Made by a program: the position numbers and the translations under genes | Shown here: positions 7,482 through 17,393 of the stretch, one piece after another | Position numbering within the stretch: position 1 is the first letter of the stretch | Layout of the letters: each line of letters begins with the position of its first letter | NCBI RefSeq assembly: GCF_016518545.1 | Contig: NZ_JACVTO010000003.1 | Coordinates: forward strand, 124,001 to 188,000 | Direction: 5' to 3' | Length of the DNA: 64,000 nt | From: Pseudomonas sp. S30 | Lineage (GTDB): Bacteria; Pseudomonadota; Gammaproteobacteria; Pseudomonadales; Pseudomonadaceae | The notes under the pieces: model-generated | The model's input: only the letters and a program-made list of their open reading frames with translations | Database searches by the model: none | Told to the model about the DNA's origin: nothing

Positions 7482-8192
7482 CTAGCCCAACATGCCCATC
7501 AGCGCGGCCCGCGCCACCGCGGCAGTGCGGTTCGCCGCGCCCAGCTTGAGCGCGGCGTTGCGGGTGTGGAACTTCACCGTCTCGATGGACAAGGTCAGGA
7601 TGTCGGCCACCTCGTTGAGCGTCTTGCCGTCGGCGGCCCAGCGCAGCACCTCGCGTTCGCGTTCGGAGAGCGGAGCCTTGGGCTTGGGTTGCCAGGTGTC
7701 GGTCAACATCCGCGAGAAGCCCTGGTGGGCGACGTTCACCAACCAGCGCATGCGTGGCTCGTGGGCGCGCAATTCGGACTCGCCGATGGCCTCGGCCGAG
7801 CGCGCCAGGGTCAACATGCCGCCGCCGTTGCGCCCTTCCAGGCAAGACTGCGCCCAGCCGTGATTCAGGCCGGCGTGGCGGGCTTCGTCCCAGAGTTGCG
7901 GGGCGCCGGCGAAGACCTCGTCGCCCCACACCACCGGCTCCATGGAGCGCTGGCAATGCAGCACCGTGGGGTCACGAAGCAGGTAGCCACTGGCGTGGTA
8001 GTGCTCGCACCATGAACGCTGGTAGTTGCTGAGCATGACGATGCGCGGTCGGGTCACCGGCAATGGCGCGCGCAGGCCGTACGCGCAGTAGTCGAACCCC
8101 AGGTGTCGCGCTGCCGCCTGCACCTCGTCGAGCAGGGTCTGTGAATCGTGCGCATCGTAAACTGCCGACAGCAGGTCGCCCATCCATTGCAT
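7482..8192 (-). CDS. LuxR-family quorum-sensing transcriptional regulator
   Basis: This 236-residue regulator has an N-terminal autoinducer-binding domain with the conserved pocket residues W61, Y65, D74, P75 and W89, plus a Gly at about 112. A C-terminal LuxR/GerE helix-turn-helix starts at LSEREREVLRWAADGKT. An intact pocket and the partner synthase in tandem indicate a true acyl-homoserine-lactone receptor rather than a solo. The ATG at 8192 has GGAG 10 nt upstream; a second in-frame ATG at 8183 is possible. It should bind the lux box between itself and luxI. The 240 bp upstream, before the chemoreceptor gene, hold its promoter; no second CTG-N10-CAG box was found there. Confidence 0.93.
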   Translation of the reverse strand: MQWMGDLLSAVYDAHDSQTLLDEVQAAARHLGFDYCAYGLRAPLPVTRPRIVMLSNYQRSWCEHYHASGYLLRDPTVLHCQRSMEPVVWGDEVFAGAPQLWDEARHAGLNHGWAQSCLEGRNGGGMLTLARSAEAIGESELRAHEPRMRWLVNVAHQGFSRMLTDTWQPKPKAPLSEREREVLRWAADGKTLNEVADILTLSIETVKFHTRNAALKLGAANRTAAVARAALMGMLG

Positions 8193-8432
8193 TTATTGTG
8201 CTCTCCATGAGTCTGTATGCGCTGTGCCCGTACCAAGGGGGGCAGGAGCATAGCGACTTTCCAGCAGCGCCGCATTGCGCGATATCAATTCGACATGACT
8301 TATGACGAACATCGCCACACGCTGTACAGGTGCGCGGGGCCACCTCTCGTCGCCGCAGTCTAGCGACGACCCTACCCACTCAGCGTTACGAAAAGACGGA
8401 CACCCCCACAGCTTTTCTCGCTCCCTGGACCC

Positions 8433-10367
8433 TCAGGCCCTGAACTGTCCCAGACTGGCCCGCAGTTGCGCGGCCAGGTCGTCGAGCACCTTGCTGCTGG
8501 CCGTGGTCTGCATCACCACCTCGGCCGAGCGCTCGGCCTGGGCATGAATGATCTGCACCCGTCCGCGTACCGCCTGGGCACCGCTGGCCTGTTGCTCGGC
8601 GGCGCGTGTGGCCACGCCGATGGCCGCGTGCACCTGCTCGACGGCCGCCTGCACCGATTGCTGGCGGCGCTCGTTGTCACGCAGCACCAGGAGCCCTTCG
8701 CTGGCTTGACGCCCCGCCTGGCCGATGGTCGCCACGGCCTGCTTGGCGCCCTGCTGCAAGGCCACGATATGCGCCTGGATGTCGCCGGTGGAGCTCTGGG
8801 TCTTGCTGGCCAGTGCCCGTACCTCGTCGGCGACCACGGCGAAGCCGCGACCGGTTTCCCCCGCTCGCGCGGCCTCGATGGCAGCGTTGAGCGCCAGCAA
8901 ATTGGTCTGCTCGGCGATGCCGGTGATCACCGTCAGCACCACCTCGATCTGCTCGCTCTGCTTGGCCAGGCGCTCGATCACCTGGGCGCCGCTGTCCACC
9001 TCGCCAGCCAGCCGCTCGATCAGGCTGGCCAACTGGGTGGAGGTGCGGCTGTTCTCGTCGGTGGCCTGGCGAATGTCCACCACCTGCTGCAAGGCCGCCT
9101 GCATGGCTTGGCTCTCGGCCTGGGCCTCATCGGCCATGCTCGACAGGTCGCGCAGGCTCGCCGCCACTTCATCACGCTGCAAGGCCGCCGCGGCATCGGC
9201 GCCGGCCGTGCGTTGGGCCATGCTGCCGATCTCTACTCCCGTGCGCTGGGCCACCTCCCCGGCTTCGCGCACGATCGGCTGCAATTTGTCGACGAAACGG
9301 TTCACCGCCGAGGCCATGTCGCCGATCTCGTCCCGGCTGTCGAGCGCCACGCGCTTGGTCAGGTCGCCCTCGCCGGCCGCCAGGTCATCGAGCGCGGCGA
9401 TCAGCAGGCGCAGCTTGCTGACCACGCGGCGCCCGAGCACCACGGCCACCAGCAGCAGCACGCCAAGACCGACCACGGCCAGCCCGAGGCCGATCCGCCA
9501 GCGCAGTTCGCTGGCGGCATCACGCACGGCCTGGGCAGTGTTGGCCTGCATGGCGGCGGCGCTGTGCTGCGCCGTCTCCAGACGCGCCTGCAAGGTTTTG
9601 CCACTGTCGGCCGCGGCGGCGCCCAGGCTCTCACCCACCAGTTGCTCGCTACTGGCGATCAATGCCGCGAAGCGCTGGTCGAGGGCTGCGAGCGTCTGCT
9701 CCACCGAGGCGGTGGACACCCCCATCAGCACCTTGCCGATGACCACGCCGTTGGGACTGATGGGCGCCTCCACGAAGTACACCGAGGGGTCCTGGCGCGC
9801 GGCGTTCAGCACCTTGTCCAGCGCCCGCTCGCCCTGGCCCTTGTCCATCAGGGCCTGGTTGATCGGATTCTGCCGATTGAGGTAGCGGGTCAGGTGCTCG
9901 CCATCGGCATTGTCATAGATCACGAACAGCACGTTGGGGTTGCGCTGGGCACGGCGAGCGAAGTCGGACAGGGTCGGTACGTCGTTGTCCCAGATCGCCC
10001 TTGGGGCGACCGAGGCCAGCAATTCGGCCATGTCGTTGGCCGAGTCCTTGAGACTCTGCTCCAAGGTGGTGCGCAATTGCTGCTGCTCGCCCTGCAATCG
10101 GCTCGAAAGGCCGGCACTCAAGCGCTGGCGGGTACTGGCCGACAGACCGTCGAGTCCCCCTCGTACATCTTGGCCAGCCTGGCCCAGCTCGTCGGCGAGC
10201 TTGCGGCTGTCGGCGCCCAGGCGCTGGCCCAGATCGGCCTCCAGCGCTGTGACCGTGGTGCGGGTGAGCATGACCGCGACCAGTACCTGCACCAGCAGGG
10301 CGATACCGAGGGCCACAAACACCGGCCGCAAGAGGCGGCTTCGTAACAGAGAGAGGATGGCAGACAC
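8433..10367 (-). CDS. Methyl-accepting chemotaxis protein
   Basis: This transmembrane chemoreceptor has 644 residues. The order is: TM1 at about 14-34, a long periplasmic helical and sensor region to about 290, TM2 at about 292-311, a HAMP segment ([18 protein letters not shown]), then the coiled-coil signalling domain. The highly conserved hairpin tip is seen as [34 protein letters not shown]. It signals through CheW and CheA to the flagellar motor. The ligand is unknown. The gene is monocistronic, about 230 bp downstream of purA on the same strand. Confidence 0.93.
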   Translation of the reverse strand: MSAILSLLRSRLLRPVFVALGIALLVQVLVAVMLTRTTVTALEADLGQRLGADSRKLADELGQAGQDVRGGLDGLSASTRQRLSAGLSSRLQGEQQQLRTTLEQSLKDSANDMAELLASVAPRAIWDNDVPTLSDFARRAQRNPNVLFVIYDNADGEHLTRYLNRQNPINQALMDKGQGERALDKVLNAARQDPSVYFVEAPISPNGVVIGKVLMGVSTASVEQTLAALDQRFAALIASSEQLVGESLGAAAADSGKTLQARLETAQHSAAAMQANTAQAVRDAASELRWRIGLGLAVVGLGVLLLVAVVLGRRVVSKLRLLIAALDDLAAGEGDLTKRVALDSRDEIGDMASAVNRFVDKLQPIVREAGEVAQRTGVEIGSMAQRTAGADAAAALQRDEVAASLRDLSSMADEAQAESQAMQAALQQVVDIRQATDENSRTSTQLASLIERLAGEVDSGAQVIERLAKQSEQIEVVLTVITGIAEQTNLLALNAAIEAARAGETGRGFAVVADEVRALASKTQSSTGDIQAHIVALQQGAKQAVATIGQAGRQASEGLLVLRDNERRQQSVQAAVEQVHAAIGVATRAAEQQASGAQAVRGRVQIIHAQAERSAEVVMQTTASSKVLDDLAAQLRASLGQFRA

Positions 10368-10400
10368 GTTTTGAACCCTCGTGTTTCTGGCGCCATTACT

Positions 10401-10426
10401 TTGATGGCAGCTACAGACGCTTCTTA
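10401..10426 (-). promoter_or_regulatory. Possible flagellar sigma factor (FliA) promoter for the chemoreceptor gene
   Basis: On the minus strand TAAG and GCCATCAA are separated by 14 bp, loosely resembling TAAA-N15-GCCGATAA. It lies about 34 bp upstream of the start codon. The match is partial and the spacing is one short, so this is only a candidate. Confidence 0.2.
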
Positions 10427-10547
10427 CAGCAAGGGTTATGCCTGTTGCAGCGGGGGAATGCGCCGAGGTGCAGCAGTCCGGGGTAGGACTGGCGCGCTGG
10501 AACGCCGACTGGACCGGCGAAGAGGATTCCTCAGGGCTGAAACAGAA

Positions 10548-10577
10548 ACGCCGCAGCCCCTTGCAGGGCGGCGGCGT
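10548..10577 (-). terminator. Terminator hairpin after purA
   Basis: ACGCCGCaGCCC pairs with GGGCgGCGGCGT, an 11-bp stem with one mismatch. It is followed on the minus strand by TTTCTGTTTC, 21 bp beyond the purA stop. It separates purA from the chemoreceptor gene. Confidence 0.65.
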
Positions 10578-10598
10578 CGGATCGACCTGGGCGGGCGA

Positions 10599-11906
<1,308 letters not shown>

Positions 11907-11947
11907 TCACGCAATCTTGGTTGCCGGCCCATTGCCGGCGAAGAATC

Positions 11948-13135
11948 TCAATGGGTCAGCGGCAGAACCTGCCAGCGCCCGTCCTGCTGAATCAATTGCC
12001 GATCACAATCCGCCTCGAAGGCAGCACTCAGCGGCTGCCCAGGCAGGGCCTGGACGACACGCTGGCCTTCGTTGCGCAACTGGCAGACCTGCTGCCAGAG
12101 GGTCGCGTCGCCGCTGTCGGGCATCCAGATGCCCCCAGACGGCAGCGCGACCTCCGCCCGCCCCAGTGTCACCAGGGTCTTCAAATCGGTGGAAAAGCCG
12201 GTGGCCGGGCGTGCCCGACCGAAATCGGCGCCGATGTCGTCGTAGCGTCCGCCCTGGGCGATCGACTGACCCTCGCCAGGCACGAACACGGCGAACACCA
12301 CGCCGGTGTGGTAGTTGTAGCCACGCAGTTCGCCCAGGTCGAAGTACAGCGGCAGTTGCGGGTAGCGGGCGGCCAGACGGTCGGCAATGGCCAACAGGTC
12401 ATCCAGGGCCGCCAGCACGCTGGCAGGCGCACGCCCCAGCCGCACGCGCGCCTCGGCGAGCACTTCGCGACCGCCGCACAGCTCGACCAGCGCACGCAGC
12501 ATGTTGCCCAGGTCCTTGGGCAGCTCGGCGGTGAGTGCATGCACTTCGTCCATGGCCTTGCGCTGCAAGGCGTCGAACAGTTGTTGCTCGACGGCGCCGG
12601 ACAGGCCGGCCGCCCGTGCCAACCCACGGTAGATGCCCACGTGACCCAGGTCCATGTGCAGGTCGGCGACATCGGTGAGCTGCAGGGTGCTCAGCATCAG
12701 GCTGATCACCTCGACATCGCTGGTCGGGCTGGCATCGCCGTACAACTCGGCGCCCAGCTGGATGGGGCTGCGCGAGGTCGACAAGGCGCGCGGCTCGGCG
12801 TGCAGGACGCTACCGGCGTAGCACAGGCGGCTGGGGCCTTCACGGCGCAGCGTGTGGGCGTCGATACGCGCCACCTGGGGGGTGAAGTCGGCACGGAACC
12901 CCATCAGGCGACCGGACTGCGGATCGACCACCTTGAAGGTACGCTGGTCCAGATCCTGGCCGGCGCCGGTGAGCAGCGACTCCAGGTACTCGATATGCGG
13001 GGTGACGACCAGTTCGTAGCCCCAACTCTGGAACAGGTCCAACACCTGCCGGCGCGCGATCTCGATGCGCGCCGCTTCAGGTGGCAGTACTTCCTCGATG
13101 CCATCTGGCAGCAGCCAGCGGTCTACCGTTGTCAT
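11948..13135 (-). CDS. hisZ: ATP phosphoribosyltransferase regulatory subunit
   Basis: HisZ is a catalytically inactive histidyl-tRNA-synthetase paralogue. It pairs with the short HisG to form the allosteric first enzyme of histidine biosynthesis. The 395-residue protein shows the class II synthetase core (motif 2-like [16 protein letters not shown] and a C-terminal [19 protein letters not shown]). It lacks the HisRS-specific C-terminal anticodon-binding domain. The ATG at 13135 has AGGGG about 10 nt upstream. It is separated from hflC by 435 bp of non-coding DNA with terminators and an inverted-repeat element. Confidence 0.95.
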   Translation of the reverse strand: MTTVDRWLLPDGIEEVLPPEAARIEIARRQVLDLFQSWGYELVVTPHIEYLESLLTGAGQDLDQRTFKVVDPQSGRLMGFRADFTPQVARIDAHTLRREGPSRLCYAGSVLHAEPRALSTSRSPIQLGAELYGDASPTSDVEVISLMLSTLQLTDVADLHMDLGHVGIYRGLARAAGLSGAVEQQLFDALQRKAMDEVHALTAELPKDLGNMLRALVELCGGREVLAEARVRLGRAPASVLAALDDLLAIADRLAARYPQLPLYFDLGELRGYNYHTGVVFAVFVPGEGQSIAQGGRYDDIGADFGRARPATGFSTDLKTLVTLGRAEVALPSGGIWMPDSGDATLWQQVCQLRNEGQRVVQALPGQPLSAAFEADCDRQLIQQDGRWQVLPLTH

Positions 13136-13170
13136 TACGCCATTTCCCCTCTGGTCCGGGCGGCTGCCCT

Positions 13171-13330
13171 TAGGCTTTGTACGAAAAGTGCCTGCGCGAC
13201 GATCATTCTGCGTTGAAAACAGGCTCGGAATGCTCATTTGCAGCCAGCAAAGTCGAACGCGACTCCGACCGTTCCTCGCCTGTTTTCGCCTTGTCTGATC
13301 GCCGCTCGGCGACTTCTCGTACAAACCCTA
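13171..13330. mobile_element. 160-bp MITE-like imperfect palindrome
   Basis: The ends are near-perfect inverted repeats: taggctttgtacga at 13171 against tagggtttgtacga read on the other strand from 13330. The symmetry continues inward, with GAAAACAGGC at 13215-13224 facing its complement at 13278-13287. The element is too short to encode a transposase. It fills most of the gap between the hisZ start and the hflC terminators, and no second copy was noticed in the window. A non-autonomous transposable element is the best reading; a structured RNA or dyad DNA site is an alternative. Confidence 0.6.
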
Positions 13331-13472
13331 GGGTGAGCCGTCTGTGAAGCAGGCATTGGTCACAACAGCAGGCAGCACCGATCCCAGCGCTGCCGCCGTG
13401 CCAACACCCTCGAAATCTCTGCGCACTGACCGATCGGTCAAGAGGCGAAGCGCCAATCGACCTTGCAGACGC
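13331..13472. other. Non-coding stretch between the MITE-like element and the hflC terminators
   Basis: No convincing gene is present. The region contains ctgaccgatcggtcaag (13425-13441), whose core GACCGATCGGTC is a perfect 12-bp palindrome at about 13427-13438. This could be an operator, but nothing nearby identifies a regulator. A hisZ promoter would have to lie here or inside the element. Confidence 0.4.
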
Positions 13473-13496
13473 AAAAAAGCCGGGAATTTCCCGGCT
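13473..13496 (-). terminator. Rho-independent terminator
   Basis: The self-complementary AGCCGGGAA-t-TTCCCGGCT is followed on the minus strand by six T residues. It is about 75 bp beyond the hflC stop and ends the hfl operon before hisZ-purA. Confidence 0.85.
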
Positions 13497-13530
13497 GACT
13501 TATCATACACCCCTTTTGATTCGGGATGCA

Positions 13531-13561
13531 CCCCGCCAGGCACTTTAGCTGCCCGGCGGGG
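13531..13561 (-). terminator. Hairpin immediately after hflC
   Basis: CCCCGCCaGGCA pairs with TGCCcGGCGGGG, with one mismatch, starting 10 bp after the hflC stop codon. It has no T-run. It may stabilise the 3' end ahead of the stronger terminator 35 bp further on. Confidence 0.45.
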
Positions 13562-13570
13562 GCTTTGACG

Positions 13571-14440
13571 TTACGGCTTGCTCTTGTCCAGGAAGCGGAA
13601 GAACTCGTTCTTCGGATCCAGGACCAGCACGTCGCTCTTGCTGGAGAAGCTCTCGCGGTACGCTTGCAGGCTGCGGTAGAACGCATAGAAATCGGCGTCC
13701 TGGCCGTAGGCCTTGGCATAGATGGCCGCCGACTGGGCGTCGCCATCACCGCGGGTTTCTTCCGCTTCGCGGTAGGCTTCGGCCAGCAGCACGCGACGCT
13801 GACGATCGGCGTCGGCACGGATGCCCTCGGCCAGCTCGTTACCCTTGGCACGGTGTTCGCGCGCTTCCCGCTCGCGCTCGGTGCTCATGCGGTCGAACAC
13901 GCTGCGGTTGACTTCCTTGGGCAGGTCGATGGCCTTGACGCGCACGTCGATGACTTCGATGCCCAGCTCCTTGTTGGCCATGCGGTTCAGCGAAGCGGTG
14001 ATGTCGGCCATCAACGCGTCACGCTCGCCGGAGACCACTTCGTGCAGGGTGCGCTTGCCGAACTGGTCACGCAGGCCGCTTTCCAGACGACGGGACAGGC
14101 GCTCGTCGGCGATCTGCTTCATGCCCGAGGTGGCCGTGTAGAAACGCTCGGCATCCTTCACTCGCCATTTGGCGTAGGCATCGACCATGACCGCTTTCTT
14201 CTCCAGCGTCAGGAAACGCTGGGTCGGTGCGTCCAGGGTCATCAAGCGGGCGTCGAACTTGCGCACCTGGTTGACGTACGGAACCTTCACATGCAGGCCA
14301 GGCTGAACGTCGGCCTGGACCACGCGACCGAACTGCAGCAGTACCGCCCGCTCGGTTTGCGACACGATGTAGAAGCAGTTCCAGGCGACGATCGCCAGCA
14401 CCACGGCGGCGATCAGGGCGAACAGCGATTTATTGCTCAT
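13571..14440 (-). CDS. hflC: HflC, inner-membrane modulator of FtsH protease
   Basis: The 289-residue SPFH/prohibitin-domain protein has one N-terminal membrane anchor (about residues 5-24, LFALIAAVVLAIVAWNCFYIV) and a periplasmic body. With HflK it forms the ring around FtsH. The prohibitin core (RAVLLQFGRV to DAQSAAIYAKAYGQDADFYAFYRSLQAYRESF) is typical. The ATG at 14440 overlaps the hflK TGA by one base (TGATG), so the two subunits are translationally coupled. Confidence 0.96.
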   Translation of the reverse strand: MSNKSLFALIAAVVLAIVAWNCFYIVSQTERAVLLQFGRVVQADVQPGLHVKVPYVNQVRKFDARLMTLDAPTQRFLTLEKKAVMVDAYAKWRVKDAERFYTATSGMKQIADERLSRRLESGLRDQFGKRTLHEVVSGERDALMADITASLNRMANKELGIEVIDVRVKAIDLPKEVNRSVFDRMSTEREREAREHRAKGNELAEGIRADADRQRRVLLAEAYREAEETRGDGDAQSAAIYAKAYGQDADFYAFYRSLQAYRESFSSKSDVLVLDPKNEFFRFLDKSKP

Positions 14441-15630
14441 CAGCGGCTCTCCCTCGTGCGCAGCGGCTGTTGTTGCTGTTGCAGGTCAGTGCTCGAGCGG
14501 TTGGCGTTGTCGTTGACCGACGGCGCTGCGCTACTGCCCGACACCGCATTCTTGCGGCTGCCTTCGACCATCTTGTCCAGCGGCAGGTAGAGCAGGTTGT
14601 TCTGCCCGTCCTTGGCGGTCACCAGGACCTTGCTGGTGTTGCTGTACACTTCCTGCATGGTCTCCAGGTACAGGCGTTGACGGGTGACGTCCGGCGCCTT
14701 GCGGTACTCGGCGACCAGCTTGGTGAAGCGGTCGGCCTCACCCTTGGCGCGGGCGATCACTTCATCGCGGTAGCCATTGGCGTCCTCGATGATGCGCTGC
14801 GCCTGACCGCGGGCCTCGGGCACCACGCCGTTGGCGTAGGACTCGGCCTGGTTGCGCGAACGCTGCTCGTCTTCACGGGCGCGGATCACGTCGTCGAAGG
14901 CTTCCTGCACTTCACGCGGAGCTGCCGCGCTCTGCACGTTGACCTGGGTGACGGTGATACCGGTGCGGTAGTTGTCGAGGAAGCGCTGCAGGCGCTCGCG
15001 GATGTCCACGGCCATCTGCTCGCGGCCTTCGGTGAGCACCTGGTCCATGGAGGTGGAACCCACCACGTGGCGCAGGGCGCTGTCGGTAGCGTGCTGCAGG
15101 CTCACCTCGGGCTGGTCGACGTTGAGCACGAAGTCCTGCAGGTTGCTGATCTTGTACTGCACGGTCAGCGGCACCTCGACGATGTTCTCGTCTTCGGTGA
15201 GCATCTGGCCCTGCTTGGTGTACGCCCGCTCACGCGTGACGTTTTCCATGTACTTGCGATCGATCGGCGGGAAATAGATGTTCAGACCCGGACCCACGGT
15301 TTCGTAGTACTTGCCGAAGCGCAGCACCACGGCCTGCTCCTGCTCGTCGACGACATAGACGGCGCTGTACAGCCAGATGGCCGCCAGCACGGCCAGGCCG
15401 ATGCCCAGCAGGCCGAAGCCGCCGCCCTTGCCGACGTTGCGGTCACCGCCGCCGCCGCCACCGCGTTTCTTCTTGCCGCCGAACATGCCGTTGAGGCTGT
15501 CCTGCAGCTTGCGGAAGGCCTCGTCGAGATCCGGTGGCCCCTTCTTGTCGCCACCGCCGCCATTACCACCGCGGCGGCCGCCCCAGGGATCCTGATTGTT
15601 CGAGTTGCCACCCGGCTCGTTCCAAGCCAT
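14440..15630 (-). CDS. hflK: HflK, inner-membrane modulator of FtsH protease
   Basis: The 396-residue partner of HflC has a Gly/Asn-rich cytosolic N-terminus (NNQDPWGGRRGGNGGGGDKK) with a second Gly run before the membrane segment at about 77-97. A prohibitin domain and a Gln-rich C-terminal tail follow. The ATG at 15630 has GGAGAG 6 nt upstream; upstream in-frame codons extend into the hflX-hflK gap and are not supported. The gene lies 96 bp after hflX. Confidence 0.96.
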   Translation of the reverse strand: MAWNEPGGNSNNQDPWGGRRGGNGGGGDKKGPPDLDEAFRKLQDSLNGMFGGKKKRGGGGGGDRNVGKGGGFGLLGIGLAVLAAIWLYSAVYVVDEQEQAVVLRFGKYYETVGPGLNIYFPPIDRKYMENVTRERAYTKQGQMLTEDENIVEVPLTVQYKISNLQDFVLNVDQPEVSLQHATDSALRHVVGSTSMDQVLTEGREQMAVDIRERLQRFLDNYRTGITVTQVNVQSAAAPREVQEAFDDVIRAREDEQRSRNQAESYANGVVPEARGQAQRIIEDANGYRDEVIARAKGEADRFTKLVAEYRKAPDVTRQRLYLETMQEVYSNTSKVLVTAKDGQNNLLYLPLDKMVEGSRKNAVSGSSAAPSVNDNANRSSTDLQQQQQPLRTRESR

Positions 15631-15726
15631 AGCGCTCTCCATCTGATAAAGCAAAGACGCGCCCACGGCGCGCCGTCCAATGCTACAGAATGCCTGTCAC
15701 GGCTGCCCGGCGACCTCGACGGGCAT

Positions 15727-17028
15727 TTATTGCAAAGTGTGTTGCGCGATGAACGCGTCTGGCTCGAGCCCTTCGCGGCTGACCATGCGGTTGAGTTCCA
15801 CCCGTGGCAGACGCACGCTCAGCAGGCTGCTGCCCTCCTCGTCGTGCTCCTCGCCCTGCACGGCCCCCAGCTCGAAGAACTGCGCACGCAGACGTGCGAG
15901 TCGCTGCTCCAGACGCAGGGTACCGACGAACAGGTCGTCCCCGAGCAGTTCGGCGACCGCCTGCCCCACCAGTTCCAGACCTCGCCCGTCACGCGCCGAG
16001 ACCCAGACCCGCTCCGGCTTGCCGTCGGCGTCGCGCTGGATCTGCGGCTCGACGTCTTCGAGCAGGTCGAGTTTGTTATAGACCTCGAGGATCGGCAAGC
16101 CTTCGGCACCGATCTCGCCGAGCACCGCCAGCACCTGCTCGATCTGCTCCATGCGCTCGGGCTCATGGGCGTCGATCACGTGCAGCAGCAGGTCGGAGTT
16201 GCTCGACTCTTCGAGCGTAGCGCGAAACGCCTCGACCAGCTTGTGCGGCAGGTGGCGAATGAAGCCCACGGTGTCGGCCAGCACGATCGGGCCGAGATCG
16301 TCCAGCTCGAGCCGCCGCAAGGTCGGATCGAGGGTAGCGAACAGCTGATCGGCGGCATACACGTCCGAGCGGGTCAAGGCGTTGAACAGGGTGGACTTGC
16401 CGGCGTTGGTGTAGCCGACCAGCGACACCGACGGGATATCGGCACGCCGACGCCCGCGCCGGGCCTGCTCGCGCTGGCTGCGCACCTTCTCCAGCCGTGC
16501 CTTGATCTGGCGCAGGCGCACCCGCAGCAGGCGACGGTCTGTTTCCAGCTGGGTTTCGCCCGGCCCCCGCAGGCCGATGCCACCCTTCTGCCGCTCTAGG
16601 TGGGTCCAGCCGCGCACCAGACGCGTACTCATGTGCTCGAGCTGGGCCAGTTCGACCTGCAGCTTGCCTTCGTGAGTGCGCGCCCGCTGGGCGAAGATAT
16701 CGAGGATCAGCCCGGTACGGTCGAGCACGCGGCACTCGAAGACGCGTTCGAGGTTGCGTTCCTGACTGGGCGTGAGAGTGTGATTGAAGATGACCAGATC
16801 GGCTTCTTCGGTTTTGACCAGGTCGCGCAGTTCCTCGACCTTGCCGCTGCCGATCAGGAACTTCGCCGTGGGTTGGTGCCGGGCCACCGTGGCCAGATGG
16901 ACGATGTCCGCTCCGGCCGACAGCGCCAGCTCCTGGAACTCCTGCGGGTCTTCGCGCGCCTCAGGGTTCTGACCTTCCAAGTGAACGAGCAGCGCCCGCT
17001 CACCACCACCGTGGCGCTCAAAGAACAA
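15727..17028 (-). CDS. hflX: Ribosome-associated GTPase HflX
   Basis: HflX splits or rescues stalled 70S ribosomes. Visible parts are the N-terminal HflX domain, the glycine-rich linker GGIGLRGPGETQLETDRR (about 149-166), the P-loop GYTNAGKST (205-213), the DTVGF switch and NKLD. The length is 433 residues. The start is a TTG at 17028 with AGGAG 6 nt upstream, 12 bp after the hfq stop; no ATG lies near. This is the usual place of hflX directly after hfq. Confidence 0.97.
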   Translation of the reverse strand: MFFERHGGGERALLVHLEGQNPEAREDPQEFQELALSAGADIVHLATVARHQPTAKFLIGSGKVEELRDLVKTEEADLVIFNHTLTPSQERNLERVFECRVLDRTGLILDIFAQRARTHEGKLQVELAQLEHMSTRLVRGWTHLERQKGGIGLRGPGETQLETDRRLLRVRLRQIKARLEKVRSQREQARRGRRRADIPSVSLVGYTNAGKSTLFNALTRSDVYAADQLFATLDPTLRRLELDDLGPIVLADTVGFIRHLPHKLVEAFRATLEESSNSDLLLHVIDAHEPERMEQIEQVLAVLGEIGAEGLPILEVYNKLDLLEDVEPQIQRDADGKPERVWVSARDGRGLELVGQAVAELLGDDLFVGTLRLEQRLARLRAQFFELGAVQGEEHDEEGSSLLSVRLPRVELNRMVSREGLEPDAFIAQHTLQ

Positions 17029-17040
17029 TGCAGGCTCCTA

Positions 17041-17301
17041 TCAGGCGTTGCCTGGCTCGCTGTCGCCGTGATCCGAATCGGACGGGCTTGGCAGACGAAC
17101 CGGACGGGCAGGGACGACCGTGGAAATGGCGTGCTTGTAGACCATCTGGCTGACGGTGTTCTTCAGCAGCACGACGAACTGGTCGAAGGATTCGATCTGG
17201 CCTTGCAGCTTGATTCCGTTGACCAGATAGATCGACACCGGGACTTTTTCTTTTCTCAAGGTGTTCAAGTAAGGGTCTTGTAGCGAATGCCCTTTTGACA
17301 T
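17041..17301 (-). CDS. hfq: RNA chaperone Hfq
   Basis: This is an 86-residue Sm-like hexamer that anneals small RNAs to mRNAs and, in Pseudomonas, works with Crc in catabolite repression. The first 70 residues ([20 protein letters not shown], then [11 protein letters not shown] and [14 protein letters not shown]) are essentially invariant. The tail is short, as in other pseudomonads. The ATG at 17301 has AGGAG 8 nt upstream. Confidence 0.99.
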   Translation of the reverse strand: MSKGHSLQDPYLNTLRKEKVPVSIYLVNGIKLQGQIESFDQFVVLLKNTVSQMVYKHAISTVVPARPVRLPSPSDSDHGDSEPGNA

Positions 17302-17393
17302 ATGCCGCACTCCTGTAAGGATCGATAGTAGAAAGCTGAAGAATTCATTGATTAAGGCCGTCTGTCGCAAGAATAGACGGCATTTGCAGGGAC

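Noticed and set aside
8193..8432. Searched for a second lux box or small gene upstream of luxR
   Set aside because: No CTG-N10-CAG dyad and no open frame with a ribosome site; only a possible TATGCT -10 element.
8466..10346. Long plus-strand open frame opposite the chemoreceptor gene
   Set aside because: Low-complexity His/Gly/Leu-rich translation typical of an antisense shadow; the minus strand encodes a textbook chemoreceptor.
15420..15600. GGC/GCC-rich low-complexity stretch that looked like a repeat array
   Set aside because: It encodes the normal Gly/Asn-rich N-terminus of HflK.
14470..16599. Long plus-strand open frame opposite hflK and hflX
   Set aside because: Spans two well-supported minus-strand genes and their gap; the composition is that of a complementary frame.
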